Numbered from the stretch's first letter, positions 18,426-30,517 are shown. The stretch: 64,000 nucleotides of DNA from Shinella sp. XGS7 (GCF_020535565.1 NZ_CP084758.1:647501-711500), one strand, 5' to 3'. Numbers and translations are program-made. The notes: generated by a model not told the origin, from the sequence alone.

Positions 18426-20729
18426 ATGCGCGGCATGCCGCGGCCCCACCCTCTGCGCGATCTGAACCCCAGCAGCCCGGAGGCCCTCGCGCCGGCCGCG
18501 CTGGGCTGGCTGCGCCGCAGCGAGTTCTGCCATCCGCGGCTGATCGGCGCGCTGCTGGGCCGGCTGCTGGATCAGGCCCCCGTGGCGCCGGCACGCTGGC
18601 GTCTGGCGCTGGAGTACACGCGCTTTCGCTGCGTCGAGGTCATGGGCGCCGCCGGGGGCCTGCTGCCCCGCCTGCTGGACTGCCACGGGCAGGCCCGTGA
18701 GCAGGGCTGGAATGCCGAGAGCGCACGCATGCTCTGCGCGGTGGGCCGCATCCGCTACGGCCAGGGCGAGTACCGCGAGGCGGCACAGCACTGGGCCGCG
18801 GCCATCGACATCGCGCGCCTGGGCGCCTGCGCGGACGCCGAGGTGGAGGCCCGCATCGGCCTGGGCCAGGTCTACGACGCGCTGGGCGACGGCCAGACCG
18901 CGGCGCGCCTGCATGCCGATGCCAGCACGATGGCCGAGGCCCTGGGCGACGACTACCTGATCAGCAAGGTCGCGATCAACCAGGGTTTCAATCTGCGCGT
19001 GATCGGCGCCCCGGAGCCGGCGCGCGAGCAGTTCGAACGCGCCTTGGTGGCGGCGCGGCGCGGCCGCATCCGGCACTATGTGGGCGAAAGCCTGTGGCAG
19101 CTGGCCGATCTGGCCCTGCAGCTGGACCGTGCGGACGAGGCGCTGGCCCCGCTGGCCGAGGCCCGTCACCTGGCCGAGACCGCCGGCAATGGCTGGCTGC
19201 TCAGCGGCATCTACCGGACCTGGGCCGAAATCCTGGCGCGCCAGGGCCGTATCGATCAGGCCGCCGAGGCCTATCACCAGGCCCTGCGCCAGGCCGAGGC
19301 GGCCGGCGCACGCCGTCAGCGGGCCGACTGCCACGAGGCCCTGGCCCGGCTCACCGAGCAGGTCGGCGACCTGGCGAGCGCGCTGCACCACACCCGCGCC
19401 GCCAAGCGCCTGCAGACCGAGCTGGTGCACCAGCTGCATGTGGCCGGCAATCTGGAGGCCCTGCGCCAGTACGACCTCAGCGAGCGCCCACCGCTGGAGC
19501 AGCTGCTGGCCGTCAGCCAGGCCCTGCCGCAGCTGGGCGGCGACAACAAGAGCGCCGGCCTGCAGCTGCTCTGCCAGGCCGGGCTGGGCGTGCTGCGCGC
19601 GGACCGGCTGGCGGTCTGGGAATGGCATGACGAGGACGGCGCCGGCCCCGTGCTCGGTGCCCAGGCCAGCAGCCCGCAGGCGCCGCCGCTGCCGCGCGAG
19701 GACGAGATGCGTCACTACGTGGACGCGCTGCGCCCCCGGTTCGCCGAGCGCTCCGAGCTGCGCGTGCTGCACGACATCCGCACCCACCCCGACTACGCGC
19801 GCCTGCGCGAGCTGGCCGGGCGGCTGCAGATACGTGCCGCGCTCGAGGTGCCGCTGTACCAGCAGGAGCGTCTGGTCGGCCTGCTGCTCGCCACCCGCCA
19901 GCATGATGACCGGCCCTGGAGCCGCGACGAGGTGCTGTTCGCCGCCCATCTGGGCGCCCAGGCCAGCCAGCTGGAGGCCCACCGGCGCACCCGCCAGATC
20001 CACCGCGCCCTGCTCGACGCCAATGAGACCCTGGAGCAGCGCGTGGCCCAGCGCACCGCCGAGCTGGAGCGCAGCAATGCGGCCCTGAGCCAGGCCAACG
20101 AGGCCCTGCGCGAAACCAGCCTCACCGACCCGCTCACCGGCCTGCGCAACCGCCGCTACCTGCTCCAGCATCTGGACGCCGACACCGCCCTGGCCTTGCG
20201 CGAGGCGGCCTCGCACGAGGACTGCCTGATCTTCTACCTGGTGGACATCGACCACTTCAAGGCCATCAACGACCGCTGGGGCCACGAGGCCGGCGACCAG
20301 GTGCTGGTGCAGGCTGCGCAGCGCCTGCGCGCCTGCAGCCGCAGCTCCAGCCATCTGGTGCGCTGGGGTGGGGAGGAGTTCCTGGTGGTGGCGCGCCGCG
20401 CCTCCATGGAGCAGGCCTGGCTGCAGGCGCAGCGCTTTTGCGAGGCCTTCCGCGCCCAGCCCTTTGCGCTGGGCGCCGGGCGCGAGCTGGCAGTGCGCTG
20501 CTCGGTGGGCTATGCGCCCTTCCCCCTGCGCCGCGCCAATGGCCAGGCCCTGGCCTGGAACGAGGTGCTGGAGCTGGCCGACCAGGCCCTCTACCAGGCC
20601 AAGCAGAACGGCCGCGATGGCTGGCTGGGCCTGCTGCCGCGGCCGGGCGTCGCCCTGCCCGACGGACCGCTCAACCTGCCGGCCCTGCAGGCAGCGGGGC
20701 TGGTGACGTTGCGGCGCTCGGCGCCTTAA
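18426..20729 (+). CDS. TPR-GAF-GGDEF diguanylate cyclase
   Basis: 767 residues, no transmembrane segment, so cytoplasmic. Residues about 60-330 are tetratricopeptide-like helical repeats (ALGDGQTAARLHADA, ARQGRIDQAAEAYHQAL). About 350-510 is a GAF-like sensor, followed by a coiled coil (NETLEQRVAQRTAELERSNAAL). The GGDEF domain begins LTDPLTGLRNRRYL and has the active loop RWGGEEF near residue 647 plus the metal Asp in VDIDHFKAINDRWGH. It should make cyclic-di-GMP. The RxxD inhibitory site normally five residues before GGEEF is absent (RSSS), so product feedback is probably missing. Start may be 18426 or the ATG at 18435. Its stop overlaps that of the convergent MerR gene. Confidence 0.9.
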   Translation: MRGMPRPHPLRDLNPSSPEALAPAALGWLRRSEFCHPRLIGALLGRLLDQAPVAPARWRLALEYTRFRCVEVMGAAGGLLPRLLDCHGQAREQGWNAESARMLCAVGRIRYGQGEYREAAQHWAAAIDIARLGACADAEVEARIGLGQVYDALGDGQTAARLHADASTMAEALGDDYLISKVAINQGFNLRVIGAPEPAREQFERALVAARRGRIRHYVGESLWQLADLALQLDRADEALAPLAEARHLAETAGNGWLLSGIYRTWAEILARQGRIDQAAEAYHQALRQAEAAGARRQRADCHEALARLTEQVGDLASALHHTRAAKRLQTELVHQLHVAGNLEALRQYDLSERPPLEQLLAVSQALPQLGGDNKSAGLQLLCQAGLGVLRADRLAVWEWHDEDGAGPVLGAQASSPQAPPLPREDEMRHYVDALRPRFAERSELRVLHDIRTHPDYARLRELAGRLQIRAALEVPLYQQERLVGLLLATRQHDDRPWSRDEVLFAAHLGAQASQLEAHRRTRQIHRALLDANETLEQRVAQRTAELERSNAALSQANEALRETSLTDPLTGLRNRRYLLQHLDADTALALREAASHEDCLIFYLVDIDHFKAINDRWGHEAGDQVLVQAAQRLRACSRSSSHLVRWGGEEFLVVARRASMEQAWLQAQRFCEAFRAQPFALGAGRELAVRCSVGYAPFPLRRANGQALAWNEVLELADQALYQAKQNGRDGWLGLLPRPGVALPDGPLNLPALQAAGLVTLRRSAP

Positions 20730-21190
20730 GTCTTGTGGGCTTTCCCGGCCCGCTCGGGTTTGTCGCTGCCATGGCAGGCGCAGGCCTCGCCATGCGCCGC
20801 CGCCACCAGCTCCTCCAGGATGCCGCAACCATGGTGGGCATGGTCGGCGTCGCAGCGCTCGCGCAAGGCCACCAGCTGCTTCTCCAGCGCCTGCATGCTG
20901 GCCAGGCGGGCCCGCACCTTGGCCAGCTGGGCCGCCACCAGGGCGTCGACCTCAGCCAGGCGGGCCGCGTCGCGGCTCTGCAGGCTGTCCAGCAGCAGGG
21001 TCACATCGGCCAGGGACATGTCCAGTGCCCGGCAGTGGCGGATGAAGGCCAGGCGCTCCAGATGCTGCTGGGTGTAGGCGCGGTAGCCGTTCTCGCTGCG
21101 CGCGGGCGCGGGCAGCAGGCCGCTCTTCTCGTAGAAGCGTATGGTCTCGATATCCACCCCGGTGGCCTGGGACAAGGCGCCGATTCGCAT
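20726..21190 (-). CDS. cadR: MerR-family metal regulator (CadR/PbrR/ZntR-like)
   Basis: 154 residues. N-terminal MerR winged helix (MRIGALSQATGVDIETIRFYEKSGLL, then NGYRAYTQQHLERLAFIRHC), a long dimer helix, and a C-terminal metal loop with Cys in RERCDADHAHHGCGILEEL and a further CAC near the end. This matches CadR/PbrR, which activate divergent metal ATPases. Unlike them, the dimer helix lacks the conserved Cys (Cys77/79) expected after the LLLDSLQSRD stretch, and the N-terminal Cys14 of PbrR is also missing. Three consecutive ATG codons (21196, 21193, 21190) are possible starts. It diverges from the P-type ATPase over a MerR-type promoter. Confidence 0.88.
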   Translation of the reverse strand: MRIGALSQATGVDIETIRFYEKSGLLPAPARSENGYRAYTQQHLERLAFIRHCRALDMSLADVTLLLDSLQSRDAARLAEVDALVAAQLAKVRARLASMQALEKQLVALRERCDADHAHHGCGILEELVAAAHGEACACHGSDKPERAGKAHKT

Positions 21191-21210
21191 CATCATGATC
21201 CGAGCATAGC

Positions 21211-21241
21211 TTGACTCTGGAGTCACTACAGACTGTGCAAT
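21211..21241 (+). promoter_or_regulatory. MerR-type promoter of the P-type ATPase gene
   Basis: -35 TTGACT (21211-21216) and -10-like TGCAAT (21236-21241) separated by 19 bases, the over-long spacer typical of MerR-family promoters. Between them is an imperfect dyad, ACTCTGGAGT / ACTACAGACT (21214-21223 and 21225-21234; 8 of 10 positions symmetric). Transcription would start at about the ATG of the ATPase (21248). Confidence 0.7.
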
Positions 21242-21247
21242 GGCGTC

Positions 21248-23516
21248 ATGGCTCATCAACACCACCACGCCCACGCCACCCCGGCCGCCCCGGTCACCGC
21301 CTGCTGCGGCGGCCATGAGCATCCCAGCCCGCCCCAAGCCGCCGCCAGCGCGCCGCCGCCCCCCACGGCCGCTGCGGGCCAGCGCCGCAGCCGGCTCTAT
21401 ATCGCCGGCATGGACTGCCCCACCGAGGAAGCCCTGCTGCGCCAGGCCCTGACGCCTCTGCCTGGCGTGGCCGCCCTGCATTTCGACCTGCTGGGCCGGG
21501 TGCTGAGCGTGGACCACAGCCTGGCCGACGAGGCCCCCCTGCTGAGCGCCATTGCCGGCACCGGCATGCAGGCCCGGCCCCTGAGCGAGGCCGCCCCCGC
21601 CCCGGCGCCCGGTCCGGCCGTCTCGCGCCGCCAGCGCTGGCTGATGGGCCTGGCCGGCGTGGCCGCCGCGGGCGCCGAGGCGCTGGCCTTCGCCGGCTGG
21701 GGCGACCGCCATCCCGCGGTGATCGCCCTGGTGCTCGCCACGCTGCTGCTGGGTGGCCTGCCCACGCTGCGCAAGGGCCTGATCGCGCTGCGCCATCTGC
21801 AGCTCAATATCCATCTGCTGATGAGCCTGGCCGTGATCGGCGCCATCATCCTGGGCCAGTGGCCCGAGGCCGCCATGGTGGTCTGGCTCTTCGGCCTGGC
21901 CGAGATGCTGGAGGCTCTGAGCCTGGAGCGCGCGCGCAAGGCCATCCAGGCCCTGGCCGAGCTGGCCCCGGAAAGCGCCCTGATGCTGCAGGCCGATGGC
22001 CAGTGGCAGCCGCGCGAGGCCGCCGCCATTCCGCTGGGCGCGCGTCTGCGTCTGCGCCCGGGCGAGCGGGTGGCGCTGGACGGTCGCGTGCTCAGCGGCG
22101 AGTCCAGCGTGGACGAGGCCGCCATCAGCGGCGAGAGCCTGCCCGTGGCCAAGGGCCCGGGCGACCTGCTGCTGGCCGGCAGCGTCAACCAGGCCGGCCT
22201 GCTGGAGATGGAAGTCACGGCCCCCAAGGGTCAGACCTTGCTGGACCGCATGGCCGAGGCCGTGCAGCAGGCCCAGGGCCAGCGCGCACCCACCCAGCGC
22301 TTCGTGGACCGTTTCGCGCGCATCTACACGCCCATCGTGGTGCTGGGCGCCGTAGCCCTGGCCGTGCTGCCGCCCCTGCTGATGGCCGGCCAGGACTGGA
22401 GCACCTGGTTCTACCGCGCCCTGGTGCTGCTGGTGATCGCCTGCCCCTGCGCCCTGGTGATCTCCACCCCGGTGACCATCGTCAGCGGCCTGACCGCCGG
22501 CGCACGCCGGGGCCTGCTGATCAAGGGCGGGCTCTATCTGGAGCAGGGCCGGCATCTGAAGACCATCGCCCTGGACAAGACCGGCACCCTGACCGAGGGC
22601 CGGCCGGTGCTGAGCGATGCGCTGACCCTGGACGTCACGCTGGAGCGGGACCAGGTCCTGCACATTGCCGCCTCGCTGGCCGCGCTGTCCACCCACCCGG
22701 CCTCGGCCGCCATCGTGGCAGCGCACAACGCCCAGGCCCTGCCCCTGCTGGCGGTGGAGGGCTTTGAATCCCTGGCCGGCCGCGGCCTGGCCGGCCGCCT
22801 GGACGGCCAGACCTGGCTGCTGGGCAGCGCGCGCCTGATGCGCGAGCGCGGCCTGCCCGATGGCGGGGCCGAGCGCGAGCGCCTGGAGGCCGAGGGCAAG
22901 ACCGTCAATGTGCTGGCCCGCGAAGGCCTGCCCGTGGCCCTGCTGGCCGTGGCCGACCCGCCTCGCCCGCACAGCGCCGAGGTCATCCGCCAACTGCACG
23001 CCCTGGGCCTGCGCTGCGTGATGCTCTCGGGCGACAACCCCGGCGCCGCGGCGGCCGTGGGCCGGGCCGTGGGCCTGGACGTGGCCGGCGGCGAGGTGCG
23101 CGGCGGCCTGCTGCCCGAGGACAAGCTGGCCGCCATCGCCCAGCTGCCGGGCCCGGTGGCCATGGTGGGCGACGGCATCAACGACGCCCCGGCGCTCGCC
23201 GCGGCCAATATCGGCATCGCCATGGGCGGCGGGCGGCACGGCCATCGCCATCGAGGCCGCCGACGTGGCCCTGATGCAGGACGATCTGCGCCGCCTGCCC
23301 GAGTTCATCGCGCTCTCGCGCCACAGCGCCGCGGTGCTGTGGCAGAACATCGTGCTCGCCCTGGGCATCAAGGCCGTGGTGCTGCTGCTCACCCTCTTCG
23401 GCCTGGGTTCGCTGTGGCTGGCCGTGTTTGCCGACGCCGGCGCCAGCGCCCTGGTGGTGCTCAACGGTCTGCGTCTGCTGCGCTGGCGCGGCGTGACAAA
23501 ACCGACGGCGGCGTAA
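21248..23516 (+). pseudogene. cadA: Cd/Zn/Pb-translocating P1B-type ATPase, frameshifted near its 3' end
   Basis: A heavy-metal efflux ATPase of the inner membrane. In order: a His-rich N-terminus (HQHHHAH), a metal-binding HMA-like domain with GMDCPTEEAL, eight expected membrane helices, the transport motif CPCALVISTP, the phosphorylation site DKTGTLTEG, a His-Pro in STHPASAA, and the hinge GDGINDAPALAAANIG. After GIAMGGG (about residue 661) the reading frame shifts. The expected continuation TAIAIEAADVALMQDD and the last two helices lie in another frame, ending at 23516. Removing one copy of a GCGG tandem at 23229-23236 restores the family sequence exactly. As given, the first frame runs on into the czcI frame. 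It may be a genuine mutation or a sequencing error. Confidence 0.85.
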
Positions 23517-23566
23517 TCTGGCCGTGCCCCTCGGGTCATCCGGCCTCGCTACACTTCCGCTCCATC

Positions 23567-23944
23567 ATGCTGCGCCGCTTCGTGCTGATCCTGATGCTCG
23601 CCCTGCTGCCGCTCCAGTCGACCTGGGCGGCTGCGGCCAGCGTGTGCCAGCATGAGGAGATCGTGGCCGGCGCGGACGGCAGCAGCCCCAGCCCGCATTT
23701 CGGCCACCACGAGCACAAGCACGAGGGTGGTCCCGAAGGTGGGCAAGACCCGGCCCCGGGCGGCGTCGATGTGGACTGCCCCAGCTGCCACGCCGCGGCC
23801 CCCGCCCTGCTGACACCCCGGCTGGAACCCCAGCCCCCATTGCTGGCCGCGCCCGCGGCCACGCCCTACCAGCGCTCCATCACCGCCGGCCTGCCCGAGC
23901 GCCTGACCCGGCCGCCTCACGCCCTGCTTCTCGCCCGCGATTGA
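23567..23944 (+). CDS. czcI: CzcI-like small periplasmic metal-resistance protein
   Basis: 125 residues with a signal peptide (MLRRFVLILMLALLPLQSTWAAAA), then CQHEE, a His cluster FGHHEHKHEGG and DCPSCHAAAP. The N-terminus and His/Cys pattern match CzcI of Cupriavidus czc loci, a small periplasmic protein linked to regulation of czcCBA. It is first in the czc cluster and lies in the same reading frame as the un-shifted upstream ATPase frame, which is a coincidence or a by-product of the frameshift. Confidence 0.8.
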   Translation: MLRRFVLILMLALLPLQSTWAAAASVCQHEEIVAGADGSSPSPHFGHHEHKHEGGPEGGQDPAPGGVDVDCPSCHAAAPALLTPRLEPQPPLLAAPAATPYQRSITAGLPERLTRPPHALLLARD

Positions 23945-24033
23945 GACGCCGCGGCCCCACGCCGGGCCGCGTCCTTCCATCCCGCCACCGGGCCGCGCGC
24001 GCCCGGTGCGACGAGAAAGCTGTGTTTCCCATC

Positions 24034-25311
24034 ATGTCCACGCGAATCCGGACGGGCTGGCAGCGTCTGGCCTGGCTGGCGCTGCTGAGCGCCAGCGCTG
24101 CGGCCGCAGCCCCGCTTCAGGCCGATGCGCCATCCCCTGAGCCTCAGCCCCTTCCCCCCATCACCCTGGCCCAGGCCTTCGAGGCCGCCTGGGCCCGCCA
24201 ACCCGAGACCCTGGCCGGCCCCAGCCAGCGCGAGGCCGCGCAGCAGCAGGGCCAGGCAGCCCGGCGCTGGAGCCCGGAGCCACCGGCGCTCTCGCTCAAT
24301 CTGCGCAGCGACCGCTATCTGGGCCGACAGGCCGGCCAGCGCGAGCAGGAGCTGGGCATCGCCGTGCCGCTGTGGCTGCCCGGCGAGCGCCAGCGCAGCC
24401 AGGCCCTGGCCGCGGCCGAGCTGGCCGCGGTGGACAGCCGCAGCGCCGCCGCCGCCTGGCGCCTGGCCGGCAGCCTGCGCGAGGCCTGGTGGGCCCAGCA
24501 GCGCGCGCGCCAGAACGAGGCCCTGGCCCAGGCCCGTGAGCGCAGCGCCGCGGCCCTGGCGCGCGATGTGCAGCGCCGCGTGGCGGCCGGCGAGCTGGCG
24601 CGCAGCGATGCGCATCAGGCCGAGGGTCTGCTGGCCGCCGCCCGCGCCGAGGCCGCCCTGGCCCAGGCCGAGGCCACCCAGGCCACGCTGGCCCTGCAGG
24701 CCCTGGGCGTGACAGCCCCACCCGCAGAGCTGCCCGAGCCCCTGCCGGCCGATCTGCCCCCCGGCACCGAGCCCGATCCCGCCCACCCCGCCCTGCGCGA
24801 GCTGGAAGACCGCCGCCAGCTGGCCGAGCGCAGCCGCGCCCTGGCCGCCACCCAGGGGCGCGCCAACCCCGAGCTCACGCTCAGCGCCACCCGCGAGCGC
24901 GGCGCCTTCGGCGAGGACTATGGGCGCAGCCTCACCCTGGGCTTCAAGCTGCCCCTGGGCAATGAGGCCGCTCAGCGCGCCAAGCTGGCCACGGCCGGTG
25001 CCGCCGCCCTCGAAGCCGAGGCCCAGCTGATGCTGGAGCGCCAGCGCCTGGCGGCTGATCAGGCCGGCGCTCGCGCCCGCCTGGCCGCCACCGAGCTGGC
25101 CCTGCAGGCCGCCGAACAGCGCGCCCGCCTGGCCGCCGAGGCCCGCGGCTTCATCGAGAAGTCCTTCCGCCTGGGCGAGAGCGATCTGCCCACCCGTCTG
25201 CGGGTGGAGCTGGAGGCCTTCGAGGCCCAGCGCCAGCAGGCCCTGGCCCGACTGGCCCGCCACCAGGCCGTTTCCACCCTGCGCCAGGCCCTGGGCCTGC
25301 TGCCGCAGTGA
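24034..25311 (+). CDS. czcC: Outer-membrane factor of a heavy-metal RND efflux system
   Basis: 425-residue TolC-like protein. It forms the outer-membrane channel of the tripartite CzcCBA pump. Signal peptide ends SASAAAAAPL. The body is Ala/Leu/Arg-rich helical repeats of the OEP type (ITLAQAFEAAWARQPE, then RNEALAQARERSAAALA-like stretches) and a second repeat starting with HPALRELEDRR. The ATG at 24034 gives a proper signal sequence; an upstream TTG at 23941 only extends into non-conserved sequence. Order czcC, small gene, czcB, czcA indicates one operon. Confidence 0.9.
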   Translation: MSTRIRTGWQRLAWLALLSASAAAAAPLQADAPSPEPQPLPPITLAQAFEAAWARQPETLAGPSQREAAQQQGQAARRWSPEPPALSLNLRSDRYLGRQAGQREQELGIAVPLWLPGERQRSQALAAAELAAVDSRSAAAAWRLAGSLREAWWAQQRARQNEALAQARERSAAALARDVQRRVAAGELARSDAHQAEGLLAAARAEAALAQAEATQATLALQALGVTAPPAELPEPLPADLPPGTEPDPAHPALRELEDRRQLAERSRALAATQGRANPELTLSATRERGAFGEDYGRSLTLGFKLPLGNEAAQRAKLATAGAAALEAEAQLMLERQRLAADQAGARARLAATELALQAAEQRARLAAEARGFIEKSFRLGESDLPTRLRVELEAFEAQRQQALARLARHQAVSTLRQALGLLPQ

Positions 25312-25334
25312 TGCCACGCACACCTCAAGACACC

Positions 25335-25850
25335 ATGAAATTCCTTCCCTACCCCCTGCTGCTGGCCGCGCTGATCGCGGCGCCGGCCCAGGCCCATGAG
25401 GGTCATGACGAGGCCCCGGCCGCCGCCGCCGGCCAGGCTCTTCCCCGCTTTGTCGCCAGCTCCGAACTCTTCGAACTGGTGGGCGTGCTGGACGGCCGGC
25501 AGCTCACCCTCTATCTGGACCACGCGGCCAGCAATGCGCCGGTCAAGAACGCCACGTTGGAGCTGGAGCTCGGTGGCGCCAAGCTCAAGCCCACACCCCA
25601 GGGCGAGGGCGAATTCGCCCTGCAGCTGGAGCGCGAGCCCCAGCCCGGCCTGATCCCCGTGACCGCCACCGTGGTGGCCGGCGAGGACAGCGACCTGCTG
25701 GCCGGCGAGCTGGACGTGCACGGCGAGGACCATGCCGAGCCCCATGGCGAAGGCAGCGCGCGCTGGAAGCTCATAGCCGGTGGCGCCCTGGCCCTGCTGG
25801 GCCTGGGTGCCGCCCTGCGCTTCGGTCTGAACCGGAGGGCTGCAGCATGA
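25335..25850 (+). CDS. Periplasmic/membrane-anchored accessory protein of the Czc cluster
   Basis: 171 residues. Signal peptide (MKFLPYPLLLAALIAAPAQA) followed by HEGHDE, a beta-rich domain (GRQLTLYLDHAASNAPVKNATLELELGG), a second His/Asp/Glu-rich patch (DVHGEDHAEPHGEG), and a single C-terminal membrane helix (IAGGALALLGLGAALRFGL). It resembles the metal-binding N-terminal domain that is fused to CzcB in Cupriavidus, here as a separate gene. It overlaps czcB by 4 bases (ATGA), so both are made together. Likely a metal chaperone or sensor for the pump; this is inference. Confidence 0.75.
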   Translation: MKFLPYPLLLAALIAAPAQAHEGHDEAPAAAAGQALPRFVASSELFELVGVLDGRQLTLYLDHAASNAPVKNATLELELGGAKLKPTPQGEGEFALQLEREPQPGLIPVTATVVAGEDSDLLAGELDVHGEDHAEPHGEGSARWKLIAGGALALLGLGAALRFGLNRRAAA

Positions 25851-26956
25851 AGCCGCGCAGCCTCACGCACATCGCCATGCTGAGCCTGGTCCTGGCCCTG
25901 CCCAACGCCTGGGCCGGCCCCGGCCATGACCATGGCGATGCCCCGCCCGCCGCCAGCGCCAAGGGGCCGCAACGCCAGAGCGATGGCAGCGTCTTTGTCC
26001 CGAAGCCCGCGCAGCGCCAGATGAGCCTGCGCACCCAGGCCAGCGAGATCCAGGCCCTGCCGCGCGCCTTCACGCTCAACGGCAAGGTGCTGATGGACCC
26101 GAACGCCGGGGGCAAGGTGCAGGCCATGCAGGCCGGCCGCCTGGAGGCCGGCCCGCGCGGCCTGCCCAGCCTGGGCCAGAGCGTGCGCAAGGGCGAGCTG
26201 CTGGCCTATGTGCTGCCGGCCAGCGGCAGCCTGGAGCGCGCCGCCCAGGCCGCCCAACTGGCCGAGCTGCGCGCCGCCCGCGCCCTGGCCGAGAAGCGCC
26301 TGTCGCGCCTGAAGGAGCTGGCCGACAGCGTGCCGCGCAAGGAGATCGAGGCGCTGGAGAGCGAGCTGGCCAGCCTGAGCGAGCGCATCGCCGCCGTGGG
26401 CGGCGGGCTCTCGGGCCGCGAGGCCCTGCTGGCCCCGGCCAGCGGCGTGATTGCTGCGGCCAACGCCGTGGCCGGCCAGGTGGTGGACGCGCGCGAGCTG
26501 GTGTTCGAGATTGTCGACCCGGCCCGCCTGCAGGTGGAGGCCCTGGCCTTCGATGCCACCCTGGCCGCCGATGTGGCCAGCGCCCAGGTGGCCGTGGGCG
26601 AGCATGCCGTGCCGCTGCGCCTGGTGGGCGCGGCGCGCGCCCTGCGCGACCAGGCCCTGCCCCTGCTCTTCCAGGGCGAGGGGCCGGGTCTTGCCGCCCT
26701 GGCCGTGGGCCAGCCCCTGCAGGTGGTGGTGCAGACCCGCAGCCAGGTGCAGGGTGTGGCCCTGCCCGCGGCGGCGCTGCAGAAGAACCCGGCCAACCAG
26801 GCCATCGTCTGGGTCAAGCGCTCGGCCGAGCGCTACGAGCCCCGCGTGGTCACGGCCCAGCCCCTGGATGGGGCTCGGGTCGCGGTGACGCAGGGCCTGC
26901 AGGCCGGTGAGCGCGTGGTGGTGCAGGGCGCCGTCCTGCTCAACCAGATCCGTTGA
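25847..26956 (+). CDS. czcB: Periplasmic adaptor (membrane fusion protein) of heavy-metal RND pump
   Basis: 369 residues. It links CzcA in the inner membrane to CzcC in the outer membrane. Signal peptide ends NAWAGPGHDHGD, giving an N-terminal His-Asp metal patch. A lipoyl/hairpin region follows (VQAMQAGRLE, then helical EKRLSRLKELADSVPRKEIEALE), then the second lipoyl half (LLAPASGVIAAANAVAGQVV), and beta-barrel and membrane-proximal domains ending VVQGAVLLNQIR. Length is normal for adaptors lacking the long CzcB N-terminal domain, which here is the preceding gene. Confidence 0.92.
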   Translation: MKPRSLTHIAMLSLVLALPNAWAGPGHDHGDAPPAASAKGPQRQSDGSVFVPKPAQRQMSLRTQASEIQALPRAFTLNGKVLMDPNAGGKVQAMQAGRLEAGPRGLPSLGQSVRKGELLAYVLPASGSLERAAQAAQLAELRAARALAEKRLSRLKELADSVPRKEIEALESELASLSERIAAVGGGLSGREALLAPASGVIAAANAVAGQVVDARELVFEIVDPARLQVEALAFDATLAADVASAQVAVGEHAVPLRLVGAARALRDQALPLLFQGEGPGLAALAVGQPLQVVVQTRSQVQGVALPAAALQKNPANQAIVWVKRSAERYEPRVVTAQPLDGARVAVTQGLQAGERVVVQGAVLLNQIR

Positions 26957-26973
26957 TCAAGGAGCAGCCCCAA

Positions 26974-30096
<3,123 letters not shown>

Positions 30097-30127
30097 CCCC
30101 CATCTCATTCACACTGGAGAACACCCC

Positions 30128-30508
30128 ATGAAGCAACTCATTGCCACCACCCTGCTGGCCCTGATGGCCGGCACCGCCCTCGCCGCCGGCGATCACGCCC
30201 ATGACCACAAGCCCCTGAACGGCGGCGTGGTGGCTGAGGCCAGCGATCTGGATTTCGAGCTGGTGGCCAAGCCCGAGCAGATCGCGCTCTATGTGCGCGA
30301 CCACGGCAAGCCCGCCGCCCTGGCCGGCGCCAGCGCCAAGCTCACGCTGCTGAACGGCAGCGAGAAGAGCGAAGTCAGCCTGAGCCCGGCCGGCGCCGAG
30401 CGGCTGGAGGCCAAGGGCGCCTTCAAGGTGGGCGCCGGCACCAAGGTCGTCGCCCTGGTGCAGCTGGCCGGCAAGAAGCCGGTCAATGTGCGCTTCGCGC
30501 TGAAGTAA
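30128..30508 (+). CDS. Small periplasmic His-containing protein downstream of czcA
   Basis: 126 residues. Signal peptide (MKQLIATTLLALMAGTALAA) then GDHAHDHKPLNGG, a probable metal-binding patch, followed by a compact beta-rich domain without cysteine. It is last in the czc operon, 31 bases after czcA with its own TGGAGAA. I do not recognise a named family; similar small proteins occur at the end of Burkholderiales czc operons. Likely periplasmic metal binding. Confidence 0.75.
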   Translation: MKQLIATTLLALMAGTALAAGDHAHDHKPLNGGVVAEASDLDFELVAKPEQIALYVRDHGKPAALAGASAKLTLLNGSEKSEVSLSPAGAERLEAKGAFKVGAGTKVVALVQLAGKKPVNVRFALK

Positions 30509-30517
30509 GGGCCAGGA

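Noticed and set aside
18042-20828. 928-codon minus-strand frame
   Set aside because: Opposite the TPR-GAF-GGDEF gene, low-complexity product, no motifs.
23222-23240. Programmed frameshift as in E. coli copA
   Set aside because: That signal is an A-rich slippery heptamer after the first metal domain; here the site is a GC repeat near the 3' end and the shift is explained by a 4-bp duplication.
21197-23539. Long upstream extension of the MerR frame
   Set aside because: Runs antisense to the P-type ATPase; MerR proteins start at MRIG, which lies at 21190.
23941-24033. TTG start giving a longer CzcC
   Set aside because: Extension is Arg-rich and overlaps the czcI end; the ATG at 24034 gives a proper signal peptide.
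26953-26973. TTG start of CzcA
   Set aside because: The ATG at 26974 has AAGGAG at the right distance and the usual N-terminus.
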